From assembly GCA_905480485.1 (NCBI GenBank), contig CAJQQM010000049.1, forward strand, positions 1 through 42,047: DNA of 42,047 nucleotides. The letters are read 5' to 3'. A program made the translations under genes and the position numbers. The notes under the pieces are model-generated. The model ran no database searches. It saw only the letters and a list, made by a program, of their open reading frames with translations, and was not told the origin of the DNA. Positions 25,849 to 34,759 of this stretch are shown piece after piece. The first letter of the stretch is position 1, and each line of letters opens with the position of its first letter. The stretch is from an uncultured Aureispira sp. (GTDB lineage: Bacteria > Bacteroidota > Bacteroidia > Chitinophagales > Saprospiraceae).

Positions 25849-27543
25849 TTAGCGAATTTTTGGCAACAAAGAGGATAAATTTTTGTACCGATACTCTATA
25901 GTTATCGGCAAACCGTTGGTTTCAACTTTTTGATGTGCTACTTGAAAACCTGATTTATTTTTGCTGATAGCAATTAGGGTTGCTGATTTCCCCTCCGGAA
26001 CTTCCCAAAATACAATATCCGATTCGTCAATTGCTTCCCCCACTACAATTGATTGATTATCAAAAACCAAAAAGGCCGACACTTGATACGCCGAAGAAGT
26101 ACTTAATACCCGAAATGGGACTAACTGTTCGGGGGTTTTACTTCGAACTTTGGCTACGCACATCCAACCTAACTGATGAATTTCGGTCCAATAACCCAGC
26201 CTATAACTCGGGGTATTATTCCTTAATGCGGCAGAAATCTGCTCAAAAATATGTTGTGGATAGCTCGCTTTTAATGCATTAAAATACTCGATTTGCTTGG
26301 CACATCGCTGCTGACGCAGTTTGACATCCCCTCCGACACTGTCTAAACGCGACAAATAAGCACGTTGTAAGCGATTACGCTGCTTATTGTACAGCGCCAA
26401 AGATTTAAGGTAGTCATCCTCTAATAGTTGATTTTGATCTCGGACTGACATCAAAATTTTTTCTTTAGCAAACATTAGGCGATTTTTCTTAGTTTTCAAA
26501 GCGGCCTCTTTTGTCCGCAATTGAGCATTCAAAACAACTACTTTACCCTTTTCGTCTATTTTCATGGCTTCATAACGCGCTAGCTTTGCTGCTATCTCCG
26601 TCAATTGACCGTCCTGAAACAAGGTGGCATCCTCTAAGCTCTTGTAACTTGGCTTTTGGGGTGGACTCGAATAAATTGGAGCTTGTACAGAGGCACTTGG
26701 AGCCGCACAATACCCCTCCCCATAAAAAGAACCAGGTTGAACAGCTGTCTGCTGCGGATAACTAAACCAATTGGCACCTTCGTGTTGGTAAACTCTTGGC
26801 TCATCTAGGTATTCATTGGCGGGCAAAACAATGGTAATCGAACGATTGTTGCGCATTTCAACAACTTGGTTGTTTTGCTTAGCTCCGATAAAAACATTTG
26901 TCTCAGAGGCCAAAAACTGCTGCTGATGCGATCGTGTATCTAACTGAAAAAGCAACCGATCCCAAGTAGATTGAATGTTATGAATTTCTAAATCTACTGT
27001 TCCTTCGGCCTTTAGAGTACCCGCCGGTATAAACAAAAGCAAGCCTTCAGGAGTAACGATCAATTCATCGGTATCAGCATCTATTGTATAGGCTTGAGTT
27101 TCGACCTCAGAAAAGGATTGCATATAATTTGCAATTTGCTGATGATGGATTTCTTTGTTAAAAAAATTTGTATCAGAAGTTATTAGAATTTCGGCACAGG
27201 CCCCACAAGCATTTATATCACGCTGACGACGTATTTTATTTTCGATGTGCATCATTTCTAAACCTATTCCAGCTCGTTCGAAGCACTGCTGCATCAAAAA
27301 GGCCCGCTGCCTTGACAGTCTTAAATTTGAGGCACCTCCTTCGGCATCATCAGCAAAAGCATAGACGAGCAAACGATTGGACGGAAGTCCTTGAAGTTCG
27401 GCAGCGATCATTTTGATACTATCTAGTTGCTGAAGCGAGATAGAAGCTTTTCCTGGGTCAAAAAATACCGTGTGTCTTTTGGAGGGCTGCCCCAAAGCGA
27501 CCGTCGACAATAAGATGCCCATAAGAAGCAAAATCAGGTGCAT
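25849..27543 (-). CDS. OmpA-domain protein with a FIPA-type beta domain and coiled coil
   Basis: 564 residues from the ATG at 27543. The frame continues to a TTG at 27564, but a -7 box (TATATTTG, minus strand, 27562-27569) covers it. Signal peptide 1-19 (ends VALGQ). About 25-125 is an OmpA-like peptidoglycan-binding domain (VFFDPGKASISLQQLDSI, then SNLRLSRQRAFLMQQCF). About 150-270 is a beta domain common in Bacteroidota envelope proteins (TPEGLLLFIPAGTLKAEG). Residues about 325-415 are a long Lys/Glu/Leu-rich coiled coil, then a C-terminal beta domain. A periplasmic or outer-membrane structural role is inferred. It converges on the SDR gene across the repeat array. Confidence 0.85.
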   Translation of the reverse strand: MHLILLLMGILLSTVALGQPSKRHTVFFDPGKASISLQQLDSIKMIAAELQGLPSNRLLVYAFADDAEGGASNLRLSRQRAFLMQQCFERAGIGLEMMHIENKIRRQRDINACGACAEILITSDTNFFNKEIHHQQIANYMQSFSEVETQAYTIDADTDELIVTPEGLLLFIPAGTLKAEGTVDLEIHNIQSTWDRLLFQLDTRSHQQQFLASETNVFIGAKQNNQVVEMRNNRSITIVLPANEYLDEPRVYQHEGANWFSYPQQTAVQPGSFYGEGYCAAPSASVQAPIYSSPPQKPSYKSLEDATLFQDGQLTEIAAKLARYEAMKIDEKGKVVVLNAQLRTKEAALKTKKNRLMFAKEKILMSVRDQNQLLEDDYLKSLALYNKQRNRLQRAYLSRLDSVGGDVKLRQQRCAKQIEYFNALKASYPQHIFEQISAALRNNTPSYRLGYWTEIHQLGWMCVAKVRSKTPEQLVPFRVLSTSSAYQVSAFLVFDNQSIVVGEAIDESDIVFWEVPEGKSATLIAISKNKSGFQVAHQKVETNGLPITIEYRYKNLSSLLPKIR

Positions 27544-27802
27544 AGTTTTGTGTTTAGACAACAAATATACTGATTTAAAAACTTCTAAAGATATATTAAT
27601 AATAAATTAACGGGCCAAGCTACTAGAATTGGGCAAGGGCAACCCACAAAAGTTTAGTGTTGATATTGCGATAAACTGATTATGGATAGTTTTTTTTTGC
27701 AGGAATTTTATTTGGAACAATAAATATTTGTATCGAATAGTAATTTTAATTTTTGAAAAAAACGATGCTTTATGGCTATTCATAAAGCAAAGAAACCGCA
27801 AT

Positions 27803-27834
27803 AAAAAAAAGGCACGCAAGCGTGCCTTTTTTTT
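27803..27834 (-). terminator. Terminator of the parA operon
   Basis: Arms GGCACGC (27811-27817) and GCGTGCC (27820-27826), flanked by eight A and eight T, directly overlapping the stop codon of the ribbon-helix-helix gene. Can act in both directions. Confidence 0.92.
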
Positions 27835-28342
27835 ATTTTTCTTTTTTCATATCGTCAATATATTCTTTTACAAGACTGCCGATAATTTGGTGAAGCCGTA
27901 GCTTCTCTTCTTTAGCAATTCGTTTGAGTTCATCAATTTTTTTGGTGTCGAGTACCACCGTAACGCGCTTGGTTTTGGGCTTAAGCTTTTCGGTAGTTGC
28001 AAGGTGCTCGCCTTTTGTCGTTTGCCGTATCAATAAATCAAGGCCCACCACACGTTTGTTTGTTTTGTCCTTTAGTATCTTGCTTTTAACATCGGTCACT
28101 ACGCCATCAAGCACACCATCAATAGAAGCTTTAAAAAACTGCTCGAGGTTAGACGAAAACGATTTTCGGGTCGACTTTTTAGCGCCTGTTTTTCTTTTGG
28201 CAGCTGTAGACCCTTTTTCTTTTTTGGTCGGGCTATCCTCTAACATCGACAAATTGTCCTGCGCATTATCATCTTCCATCCTTTCTGAAAAAAGAAGCTC
28301 AAGGTTAGACGAAAACGATTTTTTATTTTTTTTCTTACTCAT
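27833..28342 (-). CDS. ParA partner with twin KSFSSNLE motifs and a C-terminal ribbon-helix-helix domain
   Basis: 169 residues. The end (KRVTVVLDTKKIDELKRIAKEE..., about 125-165) reads as a ribbon-helix-helix DNA-binding domain: one strand and two helices with the GSLVKEYID tail. The rest is mostly disordered and basic. A short motif, KSFSSNLE-(L/Q)-(L/F)-F, occurs at 8-18 and again at 60-70, each preceded by a lysine/arginine cluster. Directly downstream of parA (15 bases), so it fits the role of the ParB/ParG-like partner that stimulates the ATPase and marks DNA or a cargo. A ParB nuclease-like domain is absent. Whether it acts on chromosome, plasmid-derived or protein cargo cannot be told. 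Confidence 0.82.
   Translation of the reverse strand: MSKKKNKKSFSSNLELLFSERMEDDNAQDNLSMLEDSPTKKEKGSTAAKRKTGAKKSTRKSFSSNLEQFFKASIDGVLDGVVTDVKSKILKDKTNKRVVGLDLLIRQTTKGEHLATTEKLKPKTKRVTVVLDTKKIDELKRIAKEEKLRLHQIIGSLVKEYIDDMKKEK
28142..28166. repeat. 25-bp intragenic direct repeat, copy 2
   Basis: Starts CTCGAGGTTAGACG. It is 24/25 identical to 28298-28322, 156 bases away, inside the ParA-partner gene, encoding the second KSFSSNLE motif. Confidence 0.85.
28298..28322. repeat. 25-bp intragenic direct repeat, copy 1
   Basis: Starts CTCAAGGTTAGACG. Near-identical partner of 28142-28166; encodes the first KSFSSNLE motif. The single difference falls in the fourth base. Confidence 0.85.
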
Positions 28343-28357
28343 GTAGTCTTAGCTTAT

Positions 28358-29119
28358 TTAAGCAGGCACCGCTTCAATTCTCTCGACAATTTCTTTGGCC
28401 AAGGCGAGGTAATCTTCCGCACCGTTACTTTTTTTGCTGTATTCAAAAATATCTTTACCGACAGAGGGGGCCTCTGCCAAAGCGACATTAGACCTGATTC
28501 TTGTTTTAAATACTTTATCTCCAAAGAACTTTTCGATTGTTCCAACTATATCTCTATTCAATACTTTACGATTGTCGTACATTGTAGCAATAACGCCTCC
28601 TATTTGTAGTTTTTTGTTGAGGCGGAAACGTACTTTGTCGGTCACCTGTTTTATTTTCACGATTCCCTGTAAGGCCAAAAACTCCGTTTGCATCGGTATC
28701 ATTACATAATTAGATGCCGTTAGGGCATTGAGTGTTAATAAACCTAGCGATGGGGGACAATCGATAATAATATAATCGTAATCGTGACCAAGTGGCTCAA
28801 ACAATTCTCGTAAAATAAACTCACGACCGGCTTCGTTTATCAACTCCATTTCGGCCCCAGACAAATCTAAATTAGAGGTAACGACATCTAATCCATCTTT
28901 GACTGTAAAAGGGCTTATTTCTGCCTCTCCTCTAATGTTTTCATAGATAGTAACCTTCTGACGACGTATCCCTAAAGAGATCGTTAAGTTGGCTTGAGGA
29001 TCTAAATCGACCAATAAAACACGCTTGCCTAATTGAACTAAAGCGGCCCCTACATTAATTGCTGAAGTCGTTTTCCCAACGCCTCCTTTATGATTTAACA
29101 AAGAAATTATTGTGCTCAT
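28358..29119 (-). CDS. parA: ParA family ATPase
   Basis: 253 residues, the size of the ParA Ib / Soj class without an N-terminal DNA-binding domain. The deviant Walker A KGGVGKTT is at 11-18, with the signature lysine K11 and K16. Walker A' LVDLDPQAN is at about 36-44 and Walker B IIIDCPPSLG at about 116-125. Such ATPases bind DNA non-specifically as ATP dimers and position a partner-bound cargo. The partner gene starts 15 bases after its stop. No parS-like site cluster was seen, and neighbouring genes are unrelated housekeeping genes. Confidence 0.94.
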   Translation of the reverse strand: MSTIISLLNHKGGVGKTTSAINVGAALVQLGKRVLLVDLDPQANLTISLGIRRQKVTIYENIRGEAEISPFTVKDGLDVVTSNLDLSGAEMELINEAGREFILRELFEPLGHDYDYIIIDCPPSLGLLTLNALTASNYVMIPMQTEFLALQGIVKIKQVTDKVRFRLNKKLQIGGVIATMYDNRKVLNRDIVGTIEKFFGDKVFKTRIRSNVALAEAPSVGKDIFEYSKKSNGAEDYLALAKEIVERIEAVPA

Positions 29120-29316
29120 TCTGAAAATTCAAAATTTGTAGATTTCAACACATAAATGGTTGAAAATTAATTAAAAGATTAGAAAAATTTTAACAACAAA
29201 CAAGCAATCATTTAGCTATGTTTGATATCAAAATTAATAAATTTTAGTGTCAAATGCTAACTTTAACCCACAATATTATTCATACTGCTAGCTTATCGCT
29301 AATTTTATTAAAACAA

Positions 29317-29331
29317 TGCAAGCTGCTTGCA
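29317..29331. promoter_or_regulatory. 15-bp palindrome, possible operator
   Basis: TGCAAGC-T-GCTTGCA, a perfect inverted repeat in the gap between parA (-) and the gene at 29405 (+). A shorter inverted repeat (GCAC...GTGC, 29338-29353) follows. Could be bound by a dimeric regulator, including the ribbon-helix-helix protein. Confidence 0.35.
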
Positions 29332-29404
29332 ATTTGAGCACTTTTGTTTGTGCCATTCTTATTTGAGTTAACACTCAAGAAGTATTGATAAGTTCAATAA
29401 ATCC

Positions 29405-30427
29405 ATGAAATCTTTCCTTATATGTATGCTATTTTTAATAATGCCCTTGCTTCTAAAAGGTCAATCTTTCATTTTTAACCAATTTTTTCAACCAAGTATC
29501 CGCATCAATAGCCAATATAACCACGATTTTGGTTGGCCAAATAAAGACCGCCTAAACAGTGGTTATCTCAACATCAATTGCATCTTGCCCATCAAAAGCA
29601 AATTGAAATTAAAGGTAGATTGGAAACAAATTCTTAGCCTCCGATTTAAAAAAGCAAGTCGTATCAAGGCTTATCAAATTTTTTGGAATTTTAGACCTAA
29701 ACTACAATACCTACAACTGCAGTATAAAAATAGTCCTACACAACATCCTTTTCAACAAAAGCCACAAATATCTTATGGAATCTCAACAGGCCTGACGGGC
29801 ATTCATCTGATGGCAAAACCATTGAAAAGACCTCGGTTTTTATTTTACAATTTCAATCTAGGTTTTTTAGAAGATTACAAATCCGTTCAACGCGGGCCTA
29901 TCCCCGAAATCAATGGATTAATTGGGGTCGCAACGCTAAAAAACCTACATTTTTACTGGTACTACGGCCTTTATTTAAGCTATAATAATGGCCTATTTAT
30001 TCCAGCCCCTTTCTTTGGGATTCAAGCCAAAATCGCGCCCAAAATTTGGGTCAACATCACCATTCCTATTCAGCTAAAAATAGCATGGAAAGTGACGAAT
30101 CGTTTCAAGTTAGATATCGGGCTTAGTTTGACAAATTTGTCGACACCCTTTGGTTATCAAGAAAGCGCTAGCAATACTATTAAACGATATGTCCTAGCCG
30201 GCTTTAGGCTCAAAACAGGCGTCAACCTGAATATCAAACTTAGCAAACAAACAAAATTATATTTAGAGTTTGGCTGTTTGCCTTACCAACGTATTCAATT
30301 TAGGAGGAATCAAGTTCCTTTTGTGTCGCCCCTTACGGGCCCCTCGTGGTACACAGGTGTCCACTTATTTTATGCCTTTAAAAAGTCACTTTTAAGTGCT
30401 ACTATTGATGGAATTATAATGTTTTGA
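29405..30427 (+). CDS. Predicted outer-membrane beta-barrel protein
   Basis: 340 residues from an ATG. Signal peptide 1-20 (MKSFLICMLFLIMPLLLKGQ). The rest is rich in aromatic and alternating polar/hydrophobic strands (for example SGYLNINCILPIKSKLKLKVDW, FNLGFLEDYKSVQRG, WYTGVHLFYAFKKSLLSATI) and ends in IIMF, an aromatic C-terminus typical of barrel proteins. The layout resembles DUF6268-type proteins, but the match is uncertain. Gene-specific function unknown. Strong bias to lysine on the interior turns. It is divergent from parA. Confidence 0.75.
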   Translation: MKSFLICMLFLIMPLLLKGQSFIFNQFFQPSIRINSQYNHDFGWPNKDRLNSGYLNINCILPIKSKLKLKVDWKQILSLRFKKASRIKAYQIFWNFRPKLQYLQLQYKNSPTQHPFQQKPQISYGISTGLTGIHLMAKPLKRPRFLFYNFNLGFLEDYKSVQRGPIPEINGLIGVATLKNLHFYWYYGLYLSYNNGLFIPAPFFGIQAKIAPKIWVNITIPIQLKIAWKVTNRFKLDIGLSLTNLSTPFGYQESASNTIKRYVLAGFRLKTGVNLNIKLSKQTKLYLEFGCLPYQRIQFRRNQVPFVSPLTGPSWYTGVHLFYAFKKSLLSATIDGIIMF

Positions 30428-30596
30428 TTATATTCGCCCTTCCATCCCATTCAATTAAAGCTCAATTCACTGCCTATTATTTTTTATTTGTCGATCAAAT
30501 CGGTTCATAATCGCTATTTGTACCGTCAAACATTGGCATTTTTTAATTATTTGACTATATTTATAAGCTACCACTCACTTCATAACTCCTTTACCG

Positions 30597-31634
30597 ATGT
30601 CACAATTCCGCTTTTTAATACTTTTCTTTGTATTGGTTTCCTGCCATCAGGCACCACCATCCAAAATGCAAACTTATCAAAAGGCAAAAGCGCAAAACAG
30701 CGTGCAACGTTCTATTGCATTTGTACAGGCACAGCAATCATTGTTGCACCGAAGCAGCACTAAAGACCAATTGTTGGATTTGCAAAATCCCGCTTTGCGC
30801 GCAGATGCCATACAATTACTCGACAATATTTATAAGCTGCAAGACAGCCTTGTCCCTAATCATGCTTCTAACAACTCCTACCCTAGTTCGACATCACACA
30901 TTCCTGCGGAATCCCGCTTTATTGCCTTGCACCAAAAAGTAAGAGATACAGAATCTATGCAAGCAATCATAAACGATTTGTTGAATCAAAATAAAATACA
31001 AGTTGTTCAAGACGCTGCAGAAACTTCAGATTTTCACAAAGGGCGTACTATCGAACTAAAACTAGCCCAATCGGAACTATCATCCGTTACTGAATTGCTC
31101 AAGGCACAAGCCATAGAAATAAATAAAGAAATAACCTGGAGTTCGGAAAACGAAGAAAAATTTACGAAATTTAAAAAAGCGATTTCTTTTGATATTAAAG
31201 CACTGCAAGATTTTAGCCATCAGCTACAATCTACGCAAGCTATTGAATCCAAAATTGCGCTGCAAAAGGCTGTATTTGATCAACAAGAATCACTTTCAAT
31301 CGCCGCTCAACAACTCGAAAACGCTCTTAATACAACTCCTAATACGTACTTGTTGTTATCCTTTTACCAAGACCTACACTTCGCACAGCCAAAACCAAGC
31401 CCATTCAGGGCTAACTTGGCCTCAAACCTAGATATTGGATGGTCTAACTTTAGACAATTCTTGCTAGACGCTGCTCTAATTTGGCCTTATGTAATCCTCG
31501 CTATTATTTTTCTAACAACCATCCTTTTAGCTATTTCAAGCAGTCGCAAAAAAGCCCGCGACTTCCAACTTCAAATGCTGCAAAAGCAAAGCAAATCGCA
31601 TCAAAATTCTCAACACGGCATCACTAAAAAATAA
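30597..31634 (+). CDS. Lipoprotein with coiled coil and C-terminal membrane helix
   Basis: 345 residues. A lipobox is seen in FFVLVSC (Cys about 16). Residues 25-265 are helical and Gln/Ala/Leu-rich, predicted coiled coil. A membrane helix follows at about 297-318 (LIWPYVILAIIFLTTILLAI), then a basic tail (SSRKKARDFQLQML...). Having both a lipid anchor and a C-terminal helix suggests it spans the periplasm next to the inner membrane; the helical part may bridge. No family recognised. It has no obvious partner nearby. Confidence 0.72.
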   Translation: MSQFRFLILFFVLVSCHQAPPSKMQTYQKAKAQNSVQRSIAFVQAQQSLLHRSSTKDQLLDLQNPALRADAIQLLDNIYKLQDSLVPNHASNNSYPSSTSHIPAESRFIALHQKVRDTESMQAIINDLLNQNKIQVVQDAAETSDFHKGRTIELKLAQSELSSVTELLKAQAIEINKEITWSSENEEKFTKFKKAISFDIKALQDFSHQLQSTQAIESKIALQKAVFDQQESLSIAAQQLENALNTTPNTYLLLSFYQDLHFAQPKPSPFRANLASNLDIGWSNFRQFLLDAALIWPYVILAIIFLTTILLAISSSRKKARDFQLQMLQKQSKSHQNSQHGITKK

Positions 31635-31640
31635 TTTTTA

Positions 31641-31648
31641 TATATTTG
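31641..31648 (+). promoter_or_regulatory. -7 box of the lpdA promoter
   Basis: TATATTTG, a perfect TAnnTTTG match, 51 bases before the lpdA ATG. A good TTTG at -33 is not evident. Confidence 0.45.
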
Positions 31649-31698
31649 TCTGAAATTCGCACTAAAAAGCGTTTCGTCAACAAATAAAACTAAAAATT

Positions 31699-33114
31699 AT
31701 GAAATTCGATGTGACCGTTATTGGTTCTGGCCCAGGTGGCTATGTAGCAGCTATAAGATGTGCTCAATTAGGGCTCAAAACAGCGATAATTGAACGCTAT
31801 TCTACCCTCGGCGGCACTTGCCTGAACGTTGGTTGTATCCCTTCTAAAGCCTTGTTAGATTCGTCTGAGCATTACCACAATGCAGAAAAGAAATTTGCTA
31901 TGCACGGTATTCAGCTAGACAACCTAGCAGTGGATATGAAAGCCATGATTGGCAGAAAAAACACCGTTGTGTCAGATACTTGTAAAGGAATCGATTTTTT
32001 GATGAAAAAGAATAAAATTCAGGTTTTCGAAGGCCACGGTTCTTTTGTTGATAAAAACACCATTCAAGTCAGCGACAAAAAAGACAACAGCAAGGTGTTA
32101 CACACCCTACAGACCGATAAGGTAATTATTGCTACCGGTTCGAAGCCTATTGCGCCTCCGGCGTTTAATTATGACAAGAAAAGAATTATTACCTCTACCG
32201 AAAGCTTGAATTTAGAAAAAGTACCCAAGAGTATGGTCGTGATTGGCGCCGGCGTGATTGGCCTAGAATTAGGTTCGGTTTATGCTCGTTTGGGCACAAA
32301 AGTAGAAGTGGTAGAATATGCGGATGCAGTTCTAGCTACCATGGACAAAGATATTGGAAAGGAAATGAAGAAAGTGCTCAAAAAAGAGCTTAAAATTAAT
32401 TTCCATCTCAATCATATGGTAACTGAAGTAAGTTCTACGTCACGTCAGGTAACCGTTAAGGCTAAGTCAAGAAAAGATGATAAAGAAATAGAGTTTAAAG
32501 CTGACTATTGCTTGATTGCTATTGGTCGCAAAGCATATACTGATCAGTTGGGCTTAGAACATGTTGGCGTGCAAGTCGACGAAAGAGGTAGGATTGAAAC
32601 AAATGAACACTTGCAAACCAATATTGAAGGTATTTATGCCATAGGTGATGTTGTCAAAGGTGCTATGTTGGCCCACAAAGCAGAAGAAGAAGGCGTTTAT
32701 GTAGCAGAACATATCTGTGGTCAACACCCACATATCAATTACAACCTGATACCCGGTGTTGTATATACCTGGCCTGAGGTAGCGGCAGTAGGTCAAACCG
32801 AGCAACAATTAAAGGATGCTGGAATTCCTATTAAAGTGGGTAAATTTCCATTTAAAGCACTTGGAAGAGCTAGGGCTAGCACGGATACCGACGGATTTGT
32901 AAAAGTAATTGCACACAAAGAAACCGACGAAGTATTGGGAGTGCACATGATAGGGGCACGTGTTGCAGATGTAATCGCTGAAGCTGTTGTCGCCATGGAA
33001 TACCGTGCTTCTGCCGAAGACATTTCTCGTATCAGCCATGCGCATCCTACATTCACTGAAGCCGTGAAAGAAGCAGCATTGGCAGCTACTGACAATCGTC
33101 CTTTACATATCTAA
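31699..33114 (+). CDS. lpdA: Dihydrolipoyl dehydrogenase
   Basis: 471 residues, complete. The FAD/NAD flavoenzyme E3 reoxidises dihydrolipoamide of the 2-oxoacid dehydrogenase and glycine cleavage complexes. The FAD motif GSGPGG is at 9-14, the redox pair C41 and C46 lies in GGTCLNVGCIPSK, the NAD motif GAGVIGLELG is at about 178-187, GDV (IYAIGDVV) near 314, and the catalytic His-Glu in SHAHPTFTEAVKEA at the end. It is not next to E1 or E2 genes here. A strong terminator follows. Confidence 0.98.
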   Translation: MKFDVTVIGSGPGGYVAAIRCAQLGLKTAIIERYSTLGGTCLNVGCIPSKALLDSSEHYHNAEKKFAMHGIQLDNLAVDMKAMIGRKNTVVSDTCKGIDFLMKKNKIQVFEGHGSFVDKNTIQVSDKKDNSKVLHTLQTDKVIIATGSKPIAPPAFNYDKKRIITSTESLNLEKVPKSMVVIGAGVIGLELGSVYARLGTKVEVVEYADAVLATMDKDIGKEMKKVLKKELKINFHLNHMVTEVSSTSRQVTVKAKSRKDDKEIEFKADYCLIAIGRKAYTDQLGLEHVGVQVDERGRIETNEHLQTNIEGIYAIGDVVKGAMLAHKAEEEGVYVAEHICGQHPHINYNLIPGVVYTWPEVAAVGQTEQQLKDAGIPIKVGKFPFKALGRARASTDTDGFVKVIAHKETDEVLGVHMIGARVADVIAEAVVAMEYRASAEDISRISHAHPTFTEAVKEAALAATDNRPLHI

Positions 33115-33138
33115 GTTGCATTGTGCAATATCCTTATT

Positions 33139-33196
33139 AAAAATTAGCAATTTGCTTCTAAGCCCTTTAGTCTTGAAGCTAAATTGCTAATTTTTT
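33139..33196 (+). terminator. lpdA terminator
   Basis: A long stem, 33139-33158 with 33175-33195 (one bulge), whose arm contains AAATTAGCAATTT, followed by T residues. Loop about 16 bases. Confidence 0.85.
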
Positions 33197-33540
33197 GTTT
33201 TGTCATCGAATCGGCTGCACTCCACACAAATACTGCGCTGAAAGTCATTATAAAGACAAGGTTTCAGGGCTAAATATCGCGCAGTACTCCTTACTATACC
33301 ATCAACGTTTTAGAAGATTAACGGTTTGCGGTTCATTGAGTGTTATCTAAATTTATTGCAGCATAATTGAAAAAAAAACTAACAAATCGTTTAAATTAAA
33401 TCCTATTATTATGGCACTTGATTTAAAATTAGTTTTTATTTGACCCTTCATGTTTTTGACGCCTTACTTATGTTTGTTGGTTAGAAATAAGTATTTTTAT
33501 CTAAGTAAAGCCTTTGTTTTATTATTTTCTAAAATCATTT
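33197..33540. other. Intergenic region with a nested inverted repeat
   Basis: Between lpdA and the DUF3810 gene. It holds arms TACTGCGC (33231-33238) and GCGCAGTA (33279-33286), with an inner TGAAA/TTTCA pair; see the findings. No coding frame recognised. Confidence 0.4.
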
Positions 33541-34644
33541 ATGACCGTATCGCCCGCAAAAAAAAATCGCCGTGTCTTTTGGATTAAATTAGCTTTAATA
33601 GCCATCTTAATTCGAATATTGTTTGGATTTTTTCCTGCATTATGTGAGTCATTATATTCAAGAGGTTTCTATCTTTGGATTCGTCTTGTATTCGACAATA
33701 CGCTTGGCCGTCTGCCTTTTGCAAGCATATACTTATTTATGCTACTACTTTTTACTTTGCTCATGTTTAAAGTATCGCATCTTTTTAGGCAGTTTCGTGC
33801 CAAGCAATTCTGTTTCAAAGACAGTCTTTTTTCCCTAGCTTCTTTTCTTTCTTTTATAATATTTTGGTTCTTACTATTGTGGGGATTCAACTACGCACGA
33901 ATCCCAATACAGGATCAATTAGAAATACAACTGCCCGAATCGATGGATTTTGATGCGATTTGGGAAGAAGCTCAATATATCAAAACAACTTGTGTTCAAC
34001 TAAGAAGCAAGATTCCTAATAGCGATACAAATGCCCTAAATCTTGATTTTTATCCGCCTAAGCTCGAACAAATTATGCGAAACAGCTTAGAAGAGGTACT
34101 AAAAAAATACCACTATCCAACGGAAGCACAAGTTCGGGGTCGTTTGCTGCATCCGAATGGCATTTTATTGCGGTTTAGTAGTTCGGGCGTATATTTTCCT
34201 TTTACGGGCGAAGGCCACGTAGACAACGGATTGCATATTCTTACCAAACCCTTTACAATGGCACATGAATTAGCCCACGGCTATGGTTTTGGCAGCGAAG
34301 CGAGTTGTAATTTTTTAGGTTTTTTGGCTTGTATACACACGCATGAATATCCTGCTATTCAGTATAGTGGCTATTTAATGTATTGGCGTTATGTTTATGG
34401 TGCCTTAATGGAGTTTTTAACCGAAGAAGAATACCTAATCGAACGGGCCACTATTTCTAGGGGAATGCACAACGATATAGAAGCTATTTACTGGCAACAA
34501 GAACAGTACGCACCCTTCATTCCATTTTTACAACCGGCTATTTACGATGTTTTCTTAAAACTACAAGGGGTAAAGGAAGGCATCAAAAGTTATAACCAAA
34601 TGGTGTTACTTGTGGCTTCTTGGCGAAAAAATTACACAAATTAA
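33541..34644 (+). CDS. DUF3810 membrane protein, zinc-protease-like
   Basis: 367 residues from the ATG at 33541 (an earlier in-frame TTG is less likely). Three membrane helices are at about 13-32, 52-72 and 95-115. The C-terminal domain carries the HExxH zinc-binding sequence in MAHELAHGYGFGSEASCNF (about 240-258), followed by SGYLMYWRYVYGAL. This is the DUF3810 family, of unknown substrate, thought to be a membrane metallopeptidase. The active-site helix residues His-Glu-His are intact. It stands alone. Confidence 0.9.
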   Translation: MTVSPAKKNRRVFWIKLALIAILIRILFGFFPALCESLYSRGFYLWIRLVFDNTLGRLPFASIYLFMLLLFTLLMFKVSHLFRQFRAKQFCFKDSLFSLASFLSFIIFWFLLLWGFNYARIPIQDQLEIQLPESMDFDAIWEEAQYIKTTCVQLRSKIPNSDTNALNLDFYPPKLEQIMRNSLEEVLKKYHYPTEAQVRGRLLHPNGILLRFSSSGVYFPFTGEGHVDNGLHILTKPFTMAHELAHGYGFGSEASCNFLGFLACIHTHEYPAIQYSGYLMYWRYVYGALMEFLTEEEYLIERATISRGMHNDIEAIYWQQEQYAPFIPFLQPAIYDVFLKLQGVKEGIKSYNQMVLLVASWRKNYTN

Positions 34645-34759
34645 ATCATCATTTTATTAGCGAAGAATCTAGCAATTTTATATATTGGGCATCGTATAAA
34701 TTGGTTTTAACACCTAATCTACAAACGCAATTATTTTTCAATAATAAAAATTAACTATC

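Noticed and set aside
27607-27819. 70-codon frame on the minus strand
   Set aside because: It runs through the terminator of the parA operon and has an AT-driven composition without family features.
27833-29119. Integrated plasmid or conjugative element around parA
   Set aside because: No replication, mobilisation, integrase or attachment-site signals in the surrounding genes; kept only as an alternative in the findings.
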